Origin: Burkholderia arboris
GTDB taxonomy: Bacteria > Pseudomonadota > Gammaproteobacteria > Burkholderiales > Burkholderiaceae
Direction of reading: 5' to 3'
Length of the DNA: 64,000 nt
Assembly (NCBI RefSeq): GCF_902499125.1
Contig: NZ_CABVPX010000014.1
Span: 124,001-188,000 of the forward strand
Part shown: positions 24,726 to 32,503 of the stretch, one piece after another
Numbering within the stretch: the first letter of the stretch is position 1
Layout of the letters: the number at the start of each line of letters is the position of its first letter
Notes under the pieces: model-generated
Databases searched by the model: none
What the model was told of the DNA's origin: nothing
Seen by the model: the letters and a program-made list of their open reading frames with translations, nothing else
Program-made: the position numbers and the translations under genes

Positions 24726-25990
24726 CGCGTGAGGCGACTCACCGTGCGATCGAAGCGGTCTGGCGGATCGAGGCGCCGAAAATCATCGCGCGCGCTGCGC
24801 GCGTGGTGCGCGACGTCGGCGTGGCCGAGGAGCTGGCGCAGGACACGCTCGTCGCGGCGCTCGAGCACTGGCCCGTCGACGGCGTGCCCGACAACCCGGC
24901 CGCCTGGCTGATGACGGCCGTGAAGCGTCGCGCGCTCGATCGGGTCCGGCAGGAGTCGCTGCACGCGGCGAAGCGCGACCAGCTCGGCCACGAGATGGAC
25001 GCGCTCGAAGCACATGTCGTCCCCGACATCGCCGATGCGCTGGCCGACGCGAGCGACGACGAGATCGGCGACGACCTGCTGCGGCTGATTTTCACGTCGT
25101 GCCACCCGGTGCTGTCGACCGATGCGCGCGTCGCGCTGACGCTGCGCCTGCTCGGCGGGCTGACGACGGGCGAGATCGCGCGCGCGTTCCTGACGCCGGA
25201 GCCGACGATCGCGCAGCGGATCGTGCGCGCGAAGCGCACGCTCGCGGCCGCGCACGTGCCGTTCGAGGTGCCGGCCGCCGATGCGCGGCCCGCGCGGCTC
25301 GCGTCGGTGCTCGAAGTGATCTACCTCGTGTTCAACGAAGGCCATGCGGCGACCGCCGGCGACGACTGGACGCGCCCGGCGCTGTGCGACGAGGCGCTGC
25401 GGCTCGGTCGCGTGCTGGCCGGGCTCGCGCCGGACGAAAGCGAAGTGCTCGGGCTCGTCGCGCTGATGGAACTGCAGACCTCGCGCATGCATGCGCGCAC
25501 CGATGCGCAGGGCCGGCCCGTGCTGCTGCTCGACCAGGACCGCAGCCGCTGGGATCCGTTGCTGATCCGGCGCGGCCTCGCGGCGCTGGAGCGGGCGACG
25601 AAGCTCGGCGGCGTACGCGGCCCGTATGCGCTGCAGGCCGCGCTGGCCGCCTGCCATGCGCGTGCGCGGCAGGCGTCGGATACCGACTGGGTGCAGATCG
25701 TCGCGCTGTATGACGCACTCGCCGAGGTCGCGCCGTCGCCGGTCGTCGAGCTGAATCGCGCGGTGGCGGTGGGGATGGCGTTCGGCCCGGCCGCGGCGCT
25801 CGAACTCGTCGACGTGCTGCGCGACGATCCTGCGCTCGCGCGCTATCACTGGCTGCCGAGCGTGCGCGGCGACCTGCTTGCGAAACTCGGCCGCGCCGAC
25901 GAGGCCAAGCTCGAATTCCGCCGCGCGGCGGAACTGACGCGCAACGAGCGCGAACGCGAATTGCTGCTCAGGCGCGCGACGGACGCATGA
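24722..25990 (+). CDS. ECF42-type RNA polymerase sigma factor
   Basis: A 422-residue extracytoplasmic-function sigma factor. The first 180 residues have sigma region 2 (VAEELAQDTLVAALEHWP, NPAAWLMTAVKRRALDRVR) and region 4 (TLRLLGGLTTGEIARAFLTPEPTIAQRI). The remaining 240 residues are the long helical extension typical of ECF42 factors, with VIYLVFNEGHAAT, LLDQDRSRWDP, GPYALQAALAACHA and VELNRAVAVGM. No anti-sigma gene is adjacent, which fits ECF42, where the extension is thought to control activity. The start is GTG, coupled to the VOC stop. The 3' end runs into an 11-base tandem repeat. Confidence 0.88.
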   Translation: MTREATHRAIEAVWRIEAPKIIARAARVVRDVGVAEELAQDTLVAALEHWPVDGVPDNPAAWLMTAVKRRALDRVRQESLHAAKRDQLGHEMDALEAHVVPDIADALADASDDEIGDDLLRLIFTSCHPVLSTDARVALTLRLLGGLTTGEIARAFLTPEPTIAQRIVRAKRTLAAAHVPFEVPAADARPARLASVLEVIYLVFNEGHAATAGDDWTRPALCDEALRLGRVLAGLAPDESEVLGLVALMELQTSRMHARTDAQGRPVLLLDQDRSRWDPLLIRRGLAALERATKLGGVRGPYALQAALAACHARARQASDTDWVQIVALYDALAEVAPSPVVELNRAVAVGMAFGPAAALELVDVLRDDPALARYHWLPSVRGDLLAKLGRADEAKLEFRRAAELTRNERERELLLRRATDA

Positions 25991-26041
25991 CGGACGCATG
26001 ACGGACGCATGACGGACGCATGACGGGCGCATGACGGGCGC
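25978..26041 (+). repeat. 11-bp tandem repeat at the sigma-factor stop codon
   Basis: The unit GACGGACGCAT is repeated four times exactly (25978-26021), then twice with one change (GACGGGCGC). Each unit junction forms TGA, and 11 is not a multiple of three, so changes in copy number shift the frame but soon meet another stop. The repeat begins inside the last four codons of the sigma gene. Confidence 0.9.
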
Positions 26042-26264
26042 GGCGCGCGCAAGCGCGGCACCGTGCGCCGGACCCGTCTTCCCGATGATTCCCGCGGCCC
26101 GCGCCGGACACTATCGCGCGCATTGAAAAAGCCTATTGGGGGATGCGAACGCGAGCGCCTAGATTGGAGAGCACGATGCGCGCGCCCCGATGCACGCATC
26201 GTTCCCCACATATCTGATCGGCCCGGCTCTGCATGCGGCCGCGCCGACTCGAACGGAGGCGCAA

Positions 26265-26687
26265 ATGGCTCAACTCAAGGGCAGCAAAACCGAAGAGAAC
26301 CTGAAGGCCGCATTCGCGGGTGAATCGCAGGCGAACCGGCGCTATCTGTATTTCGCTTCGAAGGCCGACGTCGAAGGGCAGAACGACGTCGCCGCGCTGT
26401 TCCGCTCGACCGCCGAAGGCGAAACCGGCCATGCGCACGGCCATCTCGAATACCTGGAAGCCGTCGGCGATCCGGCCACGGGCTTGCCGTTCGGCTCGTC
26501 GCGGCTGAATCTCGAATCGGCGATCGCCGGCGAAACGCACGAATACACCGACATGTATCCGGGCATGGCGAAGACCGCGCGTGACGAAGGCTTCGACGAA
26601 ATCGCGAACTGGTTCGAGACGCTCGCGAAGGCCGAACGCAGCCACGCGAACCGCTATACGAAGGCGCTGGACAGTCTCGTCGACTGA
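26265..26687 (+). CDS. Rubrerythrin, short form without rubredoxin domain
   Basis: A 140-residue ferritin-like diiron protein. Glutamate and His ligands appear in [49 protein letters not shown] and [17 protein letters not shown]. Canonical rubrerythrins carry a C-terminal rubredoxin FeS4 domain; here the protein stops after the four-helix bundle and has no CxxC pair. Such proteins reduce hydrogen peroxide. ACGGAGG precedes the ATG. It is followed by an Fe-S protein and a DUF3501 protein on the same strand, a recurring trio in proteobacteria, so the Fe-S protein may supply electrons; this is inference. Confidence 0.85.
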   Translation: MAQLKGSKTEENLKAAFAGESQANRRYLYFASKADVEGQNDVAALFRSTAEGETGHAHGHLEYLEAVGDPATGLPFGSSRLNLESAIAGETHEYTDMYPGMAKTARDEGFDEIANWFETLAKAERSHANRYTKALDSLVD

Positions 26688-26809
26688 CGGGCCGCCGCAG
26701 GCCGCACGGCATCGCCGTGCGATCGGCACGCGGCCGGCTGTTCGTTCATCGCTGCCCGCATCGCGCGGGCGGCGCGCTTGCGCACATGCGCGCCACGCTG
26801 GAGCGCCCC

Positions 26810-28147
26810 ATGCCCCACAAGGAAGGCAGTCTCGAAGCCCCGACCCGGCATCCGCTCGACTGGCAGTCCGAAGCGTTCTACGACCAGGCCGCGATCGACG
26901 CGGAAATGACGCGCGTGTTCGACATCTGCGCCGGCTGCCGGCGCTGCGTGTCGCTGTGCGGCGCGTTTCCGGCGCTGTTCGACCTGGTCGACGACACGCC
27001 GATGGGCGACATCGAGGAAGTGCCCAAGGAAGCGTTCGGCAAGGTCGTCGACCAGTGCTACCTGTGCGACCTCTGCTACATGACGAAATGCCCGTACGTG
27101 CCGCCGCACGCATGGAACGTCGACTTCCCGCACCTGATGCTGCGCGGCAAGGCCGCGCGCTACCGGCGCGGCGAGGTGGCGCTGCGCGACAAGGTGCTGT
27201 CGAATACCGATGCGCTCGGCCATTTCGCGGGCATTCCGATCGTCACGCAGACGGTCAACGCGGTGAACCGCACGCCGCCCGCGCGCCACGCGCTCGAAGC
27301 GGCGCTCGGCGTCGATCGCAACGCGTGGCTGCCGGAGTTCGCACCCCGCAAGTTCCGGCGTGCCGCGCAGCGTTCCGGCAACCCGCCCGTGCGCGACGGC
27401 GAACGCACGCCCGGCAAGGTCGCGATCTACGCGACGTGCTACGTGAACTTCAACGAGCCCGGCATCGGCCACGACCTGCTTGCGATCCTCGCGCACAACG
27501 ACATTCCGTACGAGCTTGTCACGCGCGAAGCCTGCTGCGGGATGCCGTTGCTCGAGCAGGGCAACCTCGCCGGCGTCGCCGCGAAGAAGGCCGTGAACAT
27601 GCCCGTGCTCGAACGCTATGCGCGCGAAGGGTATGCGTTGATCGGCGCGATTCCGAGTTGCGTGCTGATGTACAAGAGCGAGCTGCCGCTGATGTTCCCC
27701 GGCGACGAAGCGGTACGCGCGGTGGCCGATGCCTTCTGGGATCCGTTCGAATACGTGATTGCGCGGCATCGCGACGGGTTGCTGAAGACCGATTTCAAGA
27801 CCGGTCTCGGCACCGTGTCGTATCACGTGCCGTGCCATGCGCGCGTGCAGAACATCGGCCGCAAGACCGCCGATGCGCTGTCGCTCGTGCCCGATACGCG
27901 CGTCAACGTGGTCGAGCGTTGTTCGGGCCACGCGGGCACGTTCGGCGTGAAGAAAGAATTCCATGCGGACGCGATGCGGATCGGCGCGCCCGTGTTCAAG
28001 GCGATGGCCGAGCCGCAACCGGATTTCGTGTCGTCCGACTGCGCGCTGGCCGGCCATCACATCGTGCAGGGCATCGACGAAAAGGGGCTGCCGCCTGCGC
28101 CGCTCGCGCATCCGCTGACGCTGTTGCGCCGCGCGTACGGCATCTGA
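26810..28147 (+). CDS. Fe-S oxidoreductase with CCG domains (heterodisulfide reductase-related)
   Basis: A 445-residue Fe-S protein related to GlpC and the HdrB/D subunits. The N-terminal ferredoxin-like part shows CAGCRRCVSLC and then CYLCDLCYMTKCPYVPPH, enough cysteines for two 4Fe-4S clusters. The C-terminal half has two CCG repeats: ATCYVNFNEPG with REACCGMPLLEQG, and VPCHARVQNIG with ERCSGHAGTFG; the second lacks the paired cysteines. No membrane helices or flavin motif are present, so it is a cytoplasmic electron carrier that needs partners. GGAG lies eight bases before the ATG chosen. The DUF3501 gene follows after 30 bases. Confidence 0.82.
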   Translation: MPHKEGSLEAPTRHPLDWQSEAFYDQAAIDAEMTRVFDICAGCRRCVSLCGAFPALFDLVDDTPMGDIEEVPKEAFGKVVDQCYLCDLCYMTKCPYVPPHAWNVDFPHLMLRGKAARYRRGEVALRDKVLSNTDALGHFAGIPIVTQTVNAVNRTPPARHALEAALGVDRNAWLPEFAPRKFRRAAQRSGNPPVRDGERTPGKVAIYATCYVNFNEPGIGHDLLAILAHNDIPYELVTREACCGMPLLEQGNLAGVAAKKAVNMPVLERYAREGYALIGAIPSCVLMYKSELPLMFPGDEAVRAVADAFWDPFEYVIARHRDGLLKTDFKTGLGTVSYHVPCHARVQNIGRKTADALSLVPDTRVNVVERCSGHAGTFGVKKEFHADAMRIGAPVFKAMAEPQPDFVSSDCALAGHHIVQGIDEKGLPPAPLAHPLTLLRRAYGI

Positions 28148-28177
28148 GCCGATGCCGGCCACTCACGAGGACCTGCC

Positions 28178-28759
28178 ATGACGCTGACCCGCGACTCCCT
28201 GCTGACGCTCGAGGCGTACGCGAAGATCCGCCGGACCGAACACGCGCGACTGGTCGCGTACAAGCGCCGCCGCGCGGTGGCGCTCGGCAATCACCTGCGC
28301 TTCCTGTTCGAGGACGAGACGACGATCCGCTATCAGATCCAGGAGATGCTGCACATCGAGAAAATTTTCGACGAGGCCGGCATCGAAGGGGAGCTCGAAG
28401 CGTATCTGCCGCTGGTGCCCGACGGCACCAACCTGAAGGCGACGATGCAGATCGAGTACGAGCACGAGATCGAACGGCGCGCGGCGCTCGCGCGGCTGAT
28501 CGGGGTGGAGGATCGCGTGTACCTGCAGGTCGACGGGCATGCGAACGTCTACGCGATCGCCGACGAGGATCTCGAGCGTGACAATGCCGAGAAGACGTCG
28601 GCCGTGCATTTCGTGCGTTTCGAACTCGGCGCGCCGATGCGCGCGGCGCTCAAGGAGGGGGCGGCGCTGTCGATCGGCTGCGATCACCCGGCCTACACGA
28701 TGCCGCCGCAGCGCGTCGAGGCGGACGTGGCCGCGTCGCTGGCCGGCGATCTGCGCTGA
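28178..28759 (+). CDS. DUF3501-family protein
   Basis: A 193-residue cytoplasmic protein of the DUF3501 family. Conserved-looking segments are TLEAYAKIRRTEHARLVAYKR, LFEDETTIRYQIQEMLHIEK and VHFVRFELGAPMRAAL. No catalytic motif is known to me. Its constant neighbours, rubrerythrin and the CCG-type Fe-S protein, suggest a role in peroxide or redox stress, but that is guilt by association. It ends the three-gene unit. Confidence 0.75.
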   Translation: MTLTRDSLLTLEAYAKIRRTEHARLVAYKRRRAVALGNHLRFLFEDETTIRYQIQEMLHIEKIFDEAGIEGELEAYLPLVPDGTNLKATMQIEYEHEIERRAALARLIGVEDRVYLQVDGHANVYAIADEDLERDNAEKTSAVHFVRFELGAPMRAALKEGAALSIGCDHPAYTMPPQRVEADVAASLAGDLR

Positions 28760-29483
28760 CACGGCCGCCGCGCGTCCCGAACGCCGGTTTCCGCTTTTCC
28801 GTTCCGACCCGAAGCAGGATGTCCGCATGCGGCGCGGCGCTGCCGCGCGCTCATCGCCGCGAAGATGTAACAGGCGTGTCGAGTTTGCATGCGGGGACAC
28901 ACTGTGCATCGCGCGTCACCGTACTTTCATCACTCGCGGAGAAACAATTAAAAGATTGTGCACGGAGATAATTCGATTGAATCGATTTTGAATGATTTAC
29001 CGATTCGTGAATATCTTGTTACGAATTTCGCCAGGATTTACCGATTTTAAGAAGCAATTCCGGGGATTGTTGCCGGCAAGGGTCGGATCAGGCTGTAACA
29101 GCTTATTTCAAGGCATTCTTCATACGCTGCAGAGCCCCGCCAGACGGGCCTTTGCAGCGACGGGCATAAAGATCTCGCAAAAAAATTCATGCGTAAATAG
29201 ATTGCCTATCCATGGCAGGTTGTTTCAGTGCGTAACATTAAGTCATTGTCATATTGAGATAAACCCTGAGGGTGGTATGCTTCGTGCACAAAAATTCCCA
29301 CATTGGAGTGAGACCGTGATTTGTGCGCCATTGCCGGGAATCGCGGCACCGTGAAAGTGCGGTGTCGGACCGGCATGCACAACACCGGATAACCATAATG
29401 TGCAACCTGGCTGCTCCGCGACGCGACGTGTCGCGACGGCGCCGCCAATCGCAGCCCGGCCTGGCTGCGTGGAGAGATCTACT
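28760..29483 (+). other. Long AT-rich intergenic region before the transposase-derived gene
   Basis: This 724-base stretch is much richer in A and T from about 28900 to 29350 than the rest of the window, with runs such as CAAAAAAATTCATG. The base composition suggests a region bound by nucleoid proteins or acquired DNA. I see no tRNA, no terminal repeats and no credible gene. One promoter is predicted at 29254-29281, which leaves an untranslated leader of about 195 bases with several short upstream open frames. Confidence 0.6.
29254..29281 (+). promoter_or_regulatory. Predicted promoter of the gene at 29484
   Basis: TTGAGA (29254-29259) and TATGCT (29276-29281) are 16 bases apart in the AT-rich stretch. 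A start near 29289 would give a long leader before the gene. Confidence 0.4.
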
Positions 29484-30425
29484 ATGTTCTTCGATGAGCT
29501 TAACGATGAAGAGTGGTTTCGTCTTTCAACGCTGATCGCCGATGAACCCATCCGGCTGAATCGTCGTGGGCGTCCACGTGCGGAGCCGCGCGTCGTTGCC
29601 AACGCCGTGCTCTGGATCCTGACGACGGGCGAAGCCTGGTCCAAGCTGCCCGGCCGCTATCCGTCCGGGCCGACGTGCCGCCGCCGCTATGAAGAGTGGC
29701 TCGCGAGCGGCACGCTGCTGCAGATGATCGACGTGCTGACCCAGTTCAGCGGGCGCGCGTTCGCGTACATTCCGCCGCCGCCGCTGCCGGTCGTTCCCGC
29801 GCACCGTGCGGAGCCCGTGCCCGACAACGACCGCTTGCGCGGCGTGTTCTGGCAGAACCCGGAATCGTGGCAATTGCCGGTTTCGCAGGCAAACGTTTGG
29901 GACGGCGAGGGCGCGTCGGTGAGCACGATGCCGGACGACCAGATGCTCGACGCGTCCGACGCGTCGTTCGTGGTGCCCGGTGCGCCGGCCACGGAACTGC
30001 GCCACGCGCATGCGTCGTCGGCGAGCTTCGCCGCGGCCGAACCGCAGACCGACGAGTATCGCGGCTATACGATCAGCGGCATTGCGCAACCCGTGCAGAA
30101 CCTGATGTACCGCGCGTGGGCCGAAATTTCGCAGGACGAACGGCGCGTCGAACGCTCGGGCCTGATCGGTCCGCGCTTCACCGATGCCGAGGAAGCCGAG
30201 CAGTTCGCGCTCGACTGGGCGCGCCAATGGATCGATCGCCACGGGGCGAGCGACGAGCCGGCGCGCGAGCCGCAAGGCGAGGTGCTGGCCGGCTTGTCCG
30301 CATTGGCTCGCGCGGAATCGGACATCAAGCGCTTCATTGCCGAACGCCGCGCGGGCGCGTTGTCCGAAAGCCGCAACGATCCCGTGCAGGCGGAACGCCG
30401 CGAGTACGCGTACCGCGTAGGCTGA
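29484..30425 (+). CDS. Transposase-derived HTH protein (DUF4096-like N-terminus), no DDE domain
   Basis: A 313-residue protein. The first 75 residues match the N-terminal helix-turn-helix of IS5-type transposases: LNDEEWFRLSTLI, RRGRPRAEPRVVANAVLWIL, GEAWSKLPGRYPSGPTCRRRYEEW. The rest is not a transposase: no DDE catalytic domain follows. Instead there is a proline-rich linker (YIPPPPLPVVP), an acidic region, and a C-terminal domain (DEYRGYTISGIAQPVQNLMY, FTDAEEAEQFALDWARQWID). This looks like a domesticated DNA-binding protein. GGAGAG lies seven bases before the ATG. It is convergent with bceA, and a role in regulating the exopolysaccharide genes is possible but unproven. Confidence 0.65.
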   Translation: MFFDELNDEEWFRLSTLIADEPIRLNRRGRPRAEPRVVANAVLWILTTGEAWSKLPGRYPSGPTCRRRYEEWLASGTLLQMIDVLTQFSGRAFAYIPPPPLPVVPAHRAEPVPDNDRLRGVFWQNPESWQLPVSQANVWDGEGASVSTMPDDQMLDASDASFVVPGAPATELRHAHASSASFAAAEPQTDEYRGYTISGIAQPVQNLMYRAWAEISQDERRVERSGLIGPRFTDAEEAEQFALDWARQWIDRHGASDEPAREPQGEVLAGLSALARAESDIKRFIAERRAGALSESRNDPVQAERREYAYRVG

Positions 30426-30441
30426 TCGCCGTTTCAATGCA

Positions 30442-30538
30442 ACGCGCGGGCCGTCGTGTGCCACGACGCCCGCGCGGAAGCGCCATCTCTCCAGGCCGGC
30501 CCAATCCGGGGGCGCCGCTGTCGAAGCGGCGCCCCCGG
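30442..30538. terminator. Two strong hairpins between convergent genes
   Basis: A first hairpin (30442-30476) pairs CGCGCGGG-CGTCGTG with its complement around TGC. A second (30506-30538) has a perfect 13-bp stem, CCGGGGGCGCCGC with GCGGCGCCCCCGG. They fill the gap between the plus-strand gene ending at 30425 and bceA ending at 30549. Neither has a T tract, so they may act as bidirectional barriers or 3'-end stabilisers. Confidence 0.55.
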
Positions 30539-30548
30539 CTTCGCTGCG

Positions 30549-32075
30549 TCATTGCCGGCCGTAGGTATCGTCGAAGCGGACGATGTCGTCCTCGCCGAGA
30601 TACGCGCCCGACTGCACTTCGATCAGTTCGAGCGGCATCTTGCCCGGGTTCTCCAGGCGGTGCGATACGCCGAGCGGAATGTACGTCGATTCGTTTTCGG
30701 ACAGCAGGAACGTTTCGTCGCCGCGCGTGATGCGCGCGGTGCCGCGCACGACGATCCAGTGTTCGGCGCGGTGGTGGTGCATCTGCAGCGACAGTTGGGC
30801 GCCCGGCTTCACGACGATGCGTTTCACCTGGAAGCGCTCGCCCGTGTCGACGGAGTCGTAATGGCCCCACGGGCGGTGCACCTTGCGGTGATCGGTCGCT
30901 TCCGCGCCGCGTTGCGCCTTGATGCGCCCGACGATTTTCTTCACGTCCTGCACGCGCGACTTGTCGGCGACGAGCACGGCGTCGGGCGTTTCGACGACGA
31001 CCAGGTTCTGCGTGCCGACGCAGGCGATGAGCCGGCTTTCCGAATGCGCGAATGTCGATTCGGCGTCTTCGAACAGCACGTGGCCGCGGCCGACGTTTCC
31101 GGTATCGTCCTTCGGCGAGATCTGCCAGATCGCGTCCCACGAGCCGACGTCCGACCAGCCCGCGTCGAGCGGCACGACGACGCTCTCGCACAGTTGCGGC
31201 TGGCCCGCGAGCGGCTCCATCACCGCGTAGTCGATCGAGTTCGACGGCGAGGCGGCGAATGCGTCGCGATCGACGCGGAAGAAATCGCCGTCGGACTTGC
31301 CCAGTGCGACGGCCTGTTCGCAGGCCGCGTAGATCGCGGGTTCGAGATGCCGGATCGCCTTCAGCCAGACCGAGGCGCGGACGATGAAGATCCCGCTGTT
31401 CCACCAGTATTCGCCGGATGCGACGTACTGCTGAGCGAGTTCGAGATGCGGCTTCTCGACGAAACGGTCGAGGCGGCGGACGTCGAGGCTGCCCGTTGCG
31501 GCGTCGCCGAGCGGCGCGCCGACGCGGATGTAGCCGTAGCCCGTTTCCGCGTGCTTCGGCACGATGCCCATCGTCGCGATCTTGCCTTGCGCCGCGCAGT
31601 GCACGCCGGCCGCGACGGCCGCGTGAAAGCGCGGCAGGTCGGCGACCGCATGGTCGGCCGGCATCACGGTCATCACCGCATCGTTGCCGCCGGCGACGAG
31701 CCGCAGCGCGGCGAGCGTCAGCGCGGGCGCGGTGTCGCGGCCGAGCGGCTCGAGCATGATCGTCGCGTCCTTGGCCGTCAGGCGCAGCTGTTCGGCGGTC
31801 GTGAAGCGGTGATCCTCGCCGCACACGATCACCACGTCGTCGTTCAGCGGATGGGCGGCCGCGAGGCCGTCGAGGCGCAGGGCGGTCGACTGCAGCAGCG
31901 AATGATCGCCGAGCAGGCCGATCAGCTGTTTCGGAAAACGTTCGCGCGACATCGGCCACAGGCGCGTGCCGGAACCGCCGGCAAGAATCACGGGCTGCAC
32001 GGCGAGGCGCGTGCCGGCGGCGGGTGCGGCGGAAGAAGATTGGCGCGTTTCGGCGGCCACTGCCGGAGCATTCAT
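30549..32075 (-). CDS. bceA: BceA, mannose-1-phosphate guanylyltransferase/mannose-6-phosphate isomerase
   Basis: A 508-residue bifunctional enzyme that makes GDP-mannose for cepacian. The N-terminal guanylyltransferase has VILAGGSGTRLWPMSRERFP (nucleotide-binding) and RFVEKPHLELA. The C-terminal cupin-type isomerase has RPWGHYDSVDTGERF, QMHHHRAEHWIVV with metal-binding His residues, and STYIPLGVSHRLENPG. This is the type II PMI/GMP architecture (AlgA/ManC-like). GGAGAG precedes the ATG. It is the only gene of the cluster on the minus strand and is divergent from bceB across a long AT-rich region, so supply of precursor can be controlled separately. Confidence 0.92.
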   Translation of the reverse strand: MNAPAVAAETRQSSSAAPAAGTRLAVQPVILAGGSGTRLWPMSRERFPKQLIGLLGDHSLLQSTALRLDGLAAAHPLNDDVVIVCGEDHRFTTAEQLRLTAKDATIMLEPLGRDTAPALTLAALRLVAGGNDAVMTVMPADHAVADLPRFHAAVAAGVHCAAQGKIATMGIVPKHAETGYGYIRVGAPLGDAATGSLDVRRLDRFVEKPHLELAQQYVASGEYWWNSGIFIVRASVWLKAIRHLEPAIYAACEQAVALGKSDGDFFRVDRDAFAASPSNSIDYAVMEPLAGQPQLCESVVVPLDAGWSDVGSWDAIWQISPKDDTGNVGRGHVLFEDAESTFAHSESRLIACVGTQNLVVVETPDAVLVADKSRVQDVKKIVGRIKAQRGAEATDHRKVHRPWGHYDSVDTGERFQVKRIVVKPGAQLSLQMHHHRAEHWIVVRGTARITRGDETFLLSENESTYIPLGVSHRLENPGKMPLELIEVQSGAYLGEDDIVRFDDTYGRQ

Positions 32076-32503
32076 GATGACACTCTCCACGGTTGAAGTC
32101 AGTGCCTGTCGTTGTAGCATGAAGTAAATCGACAATAAAACCGGATCCATTGGCGGATATTCGCCGCGCGTGCATCTGGGAAAATTTTCCTCGATAGCAT
32201 CGGATGCCAATAAAAAAATAAAAAATAATTCCGAGCATCGACGGTCGGCGCCCGCCGGCAAAGGGTTCGCGGCGAACGTAAAGTTTCCGAAAAATTCTCG
32301 AATCCCGATCGATCCGGGAAAACGTGCCGATTTAATTAAAAAAGATCGCGGCAAGAATTTCCGATTATTTTTCGAAATACTTGTGCGCTTGAGGGGCGAT
32401 TTTCTTGCCGGTTCAATAGCGTCATGCAACGTTTGAATCGAATGTGCGGCACGGGTCGCATGAGGAGCTGTTCGGCAAACGCCTGTTCAAAGAGGAAGCA
32501 GAC
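32076..32503. promoter_or_regulatory. AT-rich divergent promoter region of the cepacian cluster
   Basis: The 428 bases between bceA and bceB are the most AT-rich part of the window, with AATAAAAAAATAAAAAATAA near 32210 and TTTAATTAAAAAAG near 32332. GGAAAATTTTCC near 32178 is palindromic. On the plus strand TTGAGG (32389-32394) and TTCAAT (32412-32417) are 17 bases apart and could drive bceB. No gene or RNA is evident. Such AT islands in high-GC genomes are typical H-NS-type targets. Confidence 0.6.

Noticed and set aside
28992..29354. A 120-codon frame in the AT-rich intergenic region
   Set aside because: No ribosome-binding site, no domain, and composition unlike coding sequence of this genome.
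29484..30425. Intact IS5-family insertion sequence
   Set aside because: Only the N-terminal HTH resembles a transposase. There is no DDE domain, and no terminal inverted repeats or target duplication were seen.
30442..30538. Hairpin pair as an attachment site or mobile-element end
   Set aside because: The hairpins sit between convergent genes as terminators usually do; no duplication or integrase gene is nearby.
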